From Pithys albifrons albifrons (Eukaryota > Chordata > Aves > Passeriformes > Thamnophilidae): a stretch of 64,000 nucleotides of DNA. Where the stretch lies: NCBI RefSeq assembly GCF_047495875.1, contig NC_092462.1, positions 32,212,023 to 32,276,022 on the forward strand, read 5' to 3'. Shown one piece after another: positions 60,380 to 64,000 of the stretch (positions are counted from its first letter, which is position 1; every line of letters starts with the position of its first letter). Made by a program: the position numbers and the translations under genes. Under the pieces are notes generated by a model. It saw only the letters and a program-made list of their open reading frames with translations, was not told where the DNA came from and searched no databases.

Positions 60380-63300
60380 GCATATAAAATAGAAGGAGCC
60401 ATTCACAGCAACCTAGGTTTTGTCCAAACTGCACAAAATCATCACACATTTCTAAATGAAACAGGTAAGAAGCAAGGAAAATTTCTTAAACTTACTACCT
60501 GATAACTAAACATGGTGAGCAGTTGTGAAAATAATATTGGAAAGACAGACTGATTTACAGTTATTAAAACTTTTCTTTGAAGTTTTAGGAATGTAGATGT
60601 CATTTCAATGTTGACTTCAATAACTCCTGCTTTGCTATTAGAAGTCATATATTTCTTACAAGTCAGTCCTAGCATATCTAAGTATTTTACTGATAAAAAG
60701 TAGGATAGCCTGAAATTGTTCAAATTAAATTTGAATGGTCCACTGAACCCTTAATGATGTCTAATCCCTTCCTTTCTGAGATTCTGGAGTTATTTTCCAA
60801 AAGGCTGTTGAAAGGACTATCCTCAAATAAGCCTGAGAAGCTTCTTAAGTCTCAAAGAGATTCAGAACAAGAGAGTAACTAGATCCAACATAAAAACAGG
60901 AAAAACTGGAGTGAATAAACCTACTTAAAGCTAATATAAAACACACAAAAAATTATGTAGTGAAAATTAAACAGTATGGTTTGCACACAAAAATTTGGTG
61001 CAATATTTTAAATATCTATTTCACAACATGTTCCCTTGCAATAACACCTTTACAATTATCAATTAGTATTACCGGAATTGACTAATAGCATTAAACAAAA
61101 TTTTGGATTAAAAACTTTTTTCATACTTTTGCTTATTTTGATGACTGCTATGTCAAAAGAGTTCTAGTCACAAACTATCATAGCATTAGTTATTAACCAG
61201 ACTGTTTAGAAAACATCAAATTTCAAAAATAGAAAACCACTAATTTGTAGATAGATTAGAATCCATCTATGTGCTTGGATATGTAGCATATGCAATAAGC
61301 TGAACACACCTTTAAAAGCAAAATTAAATGTCTTTTCCCTACCAGCTCCTAAGACTGAAAAGCACACAACTAAATTAATCCAAAATATGTAATTAACTGT
61401 TTGACAATACTACATGATAGCATCCAAAAACCTCTTATTTTAATGTTCTTGGAGAGGAAAATAAAGGTAACATTGCTCAAAAGAGGAAATATAATTATTC
61501 CCTGTGCATATTTGGGTGCTGAAATGATAAAACCACCACATCAGCATATATTTGGATCTATATATCCAAATGACCAGCAACAACTAGCCTTCAAAAGAGA
61601 AGAGGTAAAAAGAAAAGTCTAAATATCAGTGCCTGCTACAGGCATAGACTTTGCAATGAAGTTTCCTCCAAAGGGAATCTTCACTAAGACACTGACTCAC
61701 ATCCCATTATTGAAACTTCAGCATACTTATGAGACACTAAGAGAATCATATTATACCACAGATAATGCACTTTAAATTCTAATGAACATCCACCTGCCTT
61801 AGCTTTTTGTGCTAACTCTATTGGTTAATTCACTCTTTTTCAAAGGACTGCGCTTTAATAACTGTATATCATTTTCTACACACAATAATGCATATGTTTA
61901 TAAATTGAAAATATTTTTGGCTATAGGAAAATTGGTTAAGTCTTTCTTAATCAGATATTAAATGCTCAACAATTTATCCTATCACTTCCAAAAATGTGTT
62001 TATACAAACCACATCAGTTACTGATGAACTTTGACAAAATAAGTATATATTGAGACTACAAACATTACTATAATCATCTTCCAGGCTAGAAAATGGGATT
62101 GCCAGTAGCTTGTTTCTCCATGGAAAATTTCCTGTGATGTGAATTTTAGCATAATTACATTCAATAACTAGTTCAAATGTACATTATACTTGGTTCAGTG
62201 CCCATGGAGAAAGGTTGGACATACATAATTCTCCCTGCTACTGCTTTGGTGAGAAAAGGACAATGTTCAGCTTGCTCATATCATGCATAGTCCCAGAACT
62301 ATCAGCTGACTCCTACTGACCATTATAATGGATTCATCTTATACTGGTTTTATGAAAATTTGATGACTTATCATGAAAAAAGGATGAATACAAAAGCAAC
62401 TGCACAGTATTTTGCACTTTTCCAATTAACTGTATTTTAACATTAAGAATTACATAAGCTTAAAGTAAACAAAAATTTGTAATCCTTTCATAGCGCTTTA
62501 GGAACCAAGCCCTCAACAGACATGACTTTTACTACCAAGAAAGCTGTTGGTTCTTCAGATACTGTGACTTGTTCCTACTGTTTTTCTTTTTTATTACTTA
62601 GCCGTGTTGTATTCTATAGCATCTTTTACTGGACTCTGGAAGGGATGCCTAAGCAGATGCTTAGCTCCCAATACTGTCTATACTGTATGTGCAAATGCCA
62701 TTCTGAACTGTGTTTAATAATAGTGATATATGTTAGATTTTCCTCACTCTGGGAAGATAATACTTAAAACATCCATCTTAGAATAGGTTCTGCAATATTT
62801 CTGTTCAGAAGATGCAGGGTAGTTGTGCATGGGTTTGTTTTCATGAAGACTCTCTCACAGTCTGCATTTTAACAATATATACCAATGCAGAGAGCTCGGT
62901 AACTTCAACTGTTAATGGGAATCTCCAGGGAATCACATAAACCAGTAATCTCTCAGGTGACATACCCCTGTCCTACTATGAGATCCTTAAATGATTATCA
63001 GCAGCTTCACTGAAAGCAAAAGTTGATAAAAAGGGAAAGCGGATGTATATTCCACTACTTTACAAGGGGAATAATTTCTCTACTAAGTCATATGACAATC
63101 TTTATTGTAAACCACTCTTGAAAAAAATGGCATTCACAACTTTCAATATCTGCTTAATATTCTTTTAAATTATTTTAAAATAATTTTTAATAGTGCAGGA
63201 CTTCATTAACCTGAGGCAAACCTGAGAAAATGGATCATTTTCCCCATTTAAAAATATCTTTGTGTAAGCTTCTCAAGTTGTTTGCCACTCCATTCTCACA

Positions 63301-64000
63301 CTGCATCTTCCCAGGAACTTTCAACAAACAAACCTTGCAATGCTGATCAAAAGAGTTAAACTGAAGCTACATTAGAAAACTAAACCAAGAATCATCTTTT
63401 GGGCTTCTAGCTGCCTCAGGACCAATGCTGAACAGCACACACAAGAAGAGAAAACAGTGTTGTGGGAAAAAAACCAAAACAGGTATACTTGAAGCTTTCA
63501 CAGAGCTACTGCTCTGCAATTTGAAAAAGTACATAAAATTATGTGGTAGTTTTCTGACTGAAGTGGAACATGCATCTTCAACCCATCACTCACCAATCTC
63601 AGTTCTCAGGTGGATTCAGTAGACTAACTCGACAATTTGTCCCTCTGTACACTGATAGCAGGAAATACATTGATTTAAGATCCCTTAAGTTCACTCAGCC
63701 TTTTTGAATAGCTATTCTGCAGATGTAGAAAGTAAAGTGCCAAGTATTAATACATCATTACATATTGAGATAAAGACAACTGAACTTGTCCCTCTGCAAG
63801 TTCAGGAGGCAGAACAATAGTTGCTCTCATTTATTTTCAGGAATATGGAAGCTAGGAGAAAAAGCAGATTAAAAGCATGTGGAGTTTCAAATTCCTTCAG
63901 TAAATAGTTTTCCCACTTCACTCAGAAAACTACCATAAAATTTCATGTATTTTTTCAAACTGCATTTATTCCTCATAATAAATTTTCTCATTTTTCCTGT

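Larger units (their letters stand above)
23172..64000 (-). other. PDGFC: PDGFC intron 1, 3' part (at least 40.8 kb)
   Basis: Sequence upstream of exon 2 in transcript order. The exon 2 acceptor reads TTTACTATAG. No signal-peptide exon can be recognised, so exon 1 and the promoter lie beyond 64000. A very long first intron fits the known large size of vertebrate PDGFC. This part holds CR1 copies B to F, the 5S-derived unit and most of the simple repeats. Confidence 0.85.
56886..64000. other. Unique intron 1 sequence, no gene recognised
   Basis: AT-rich intron to the end of the window. It has a C-rich tract at 60041-60062 and (AT)7 at 60366-60379. A 143-codon minus-strand frame at 57893-58324 lies in the sense direction of PDGFC but has no recognisable domain and no evident splice-site pairing. 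Confidence 0.6.

Noticed and set aside
23172..64000. PDGFC exon 1 or promoter within the window
   Set aside because: No signal-peptide frame with a donor in the needed phase (ending after the first base of a Gly codon) and no CpG-island promoter is visible.

Overview
The window is vertebrate, almost certainly bird, genomic DNA. It is AT-rich, has long introns, no operon-like gene packing, and carries several CR1 LINE retrotransposons with the avian-type 3' end built from repeated ATTCTATG octamers. The species cannot be fixed from what I can see.

Only one host protein-coding gene is supported: PDGFC (platelet-derived growth factor C), on the minus strand. Two internal exons are present, exon 2 (22976-23171) and exon 3 (4342-4522), which together encode nearly the whole CUB domain of the secreted latent growth factor. 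Both have clean AG acceptors and GTAAGT donors, and the reading frame is preserved across the junction. The signal-peptide exon lies beyond 64000 and the hinge and growth-factor-domain exons lie before position 1. Everything else is therefore intron: the start of intron 3 (1-4341), all of intron 2 (4523-22975, about 18.5 kb) and at least 40.8 kb of intron 1 (23172-64000).

The introns hold two large, fairly similar CR1 copies in opposite orientation. Copy A (19526-22400) is on the minus strand, in the sense direction of PDGFC, in intron 2. Copy B (36792-39139) is on the plus strand in intron 1. Both contain recognisable ORF2 (endonuclease and/or reverse transcriptase) broken by stops and frameshifts. 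Four older CR1 pieces are at about 27170-27760, 42990-43900, 51380-52386 and 56379-56885. A distinct unit at about 30850-31192 joins a 5'-truncated 5S rRNA-derived sequence to a GC-rich, hairpin-forming body. The rest is unique AT-rich intron with simple repeats and a few short tandem duplications.

The two most interesting points are the 5S-derived composite unit, which may be a SINE-like retroposon, and the inverted CR1 pair that brackets PDGFC exon 2, a layout that could favour back-splicing or skipping of that exon. I found no sign of an unknown multi-gene system. Apart from the CR1 and PDGFC frames, the open frames look like chance frames in AT-rich intron.
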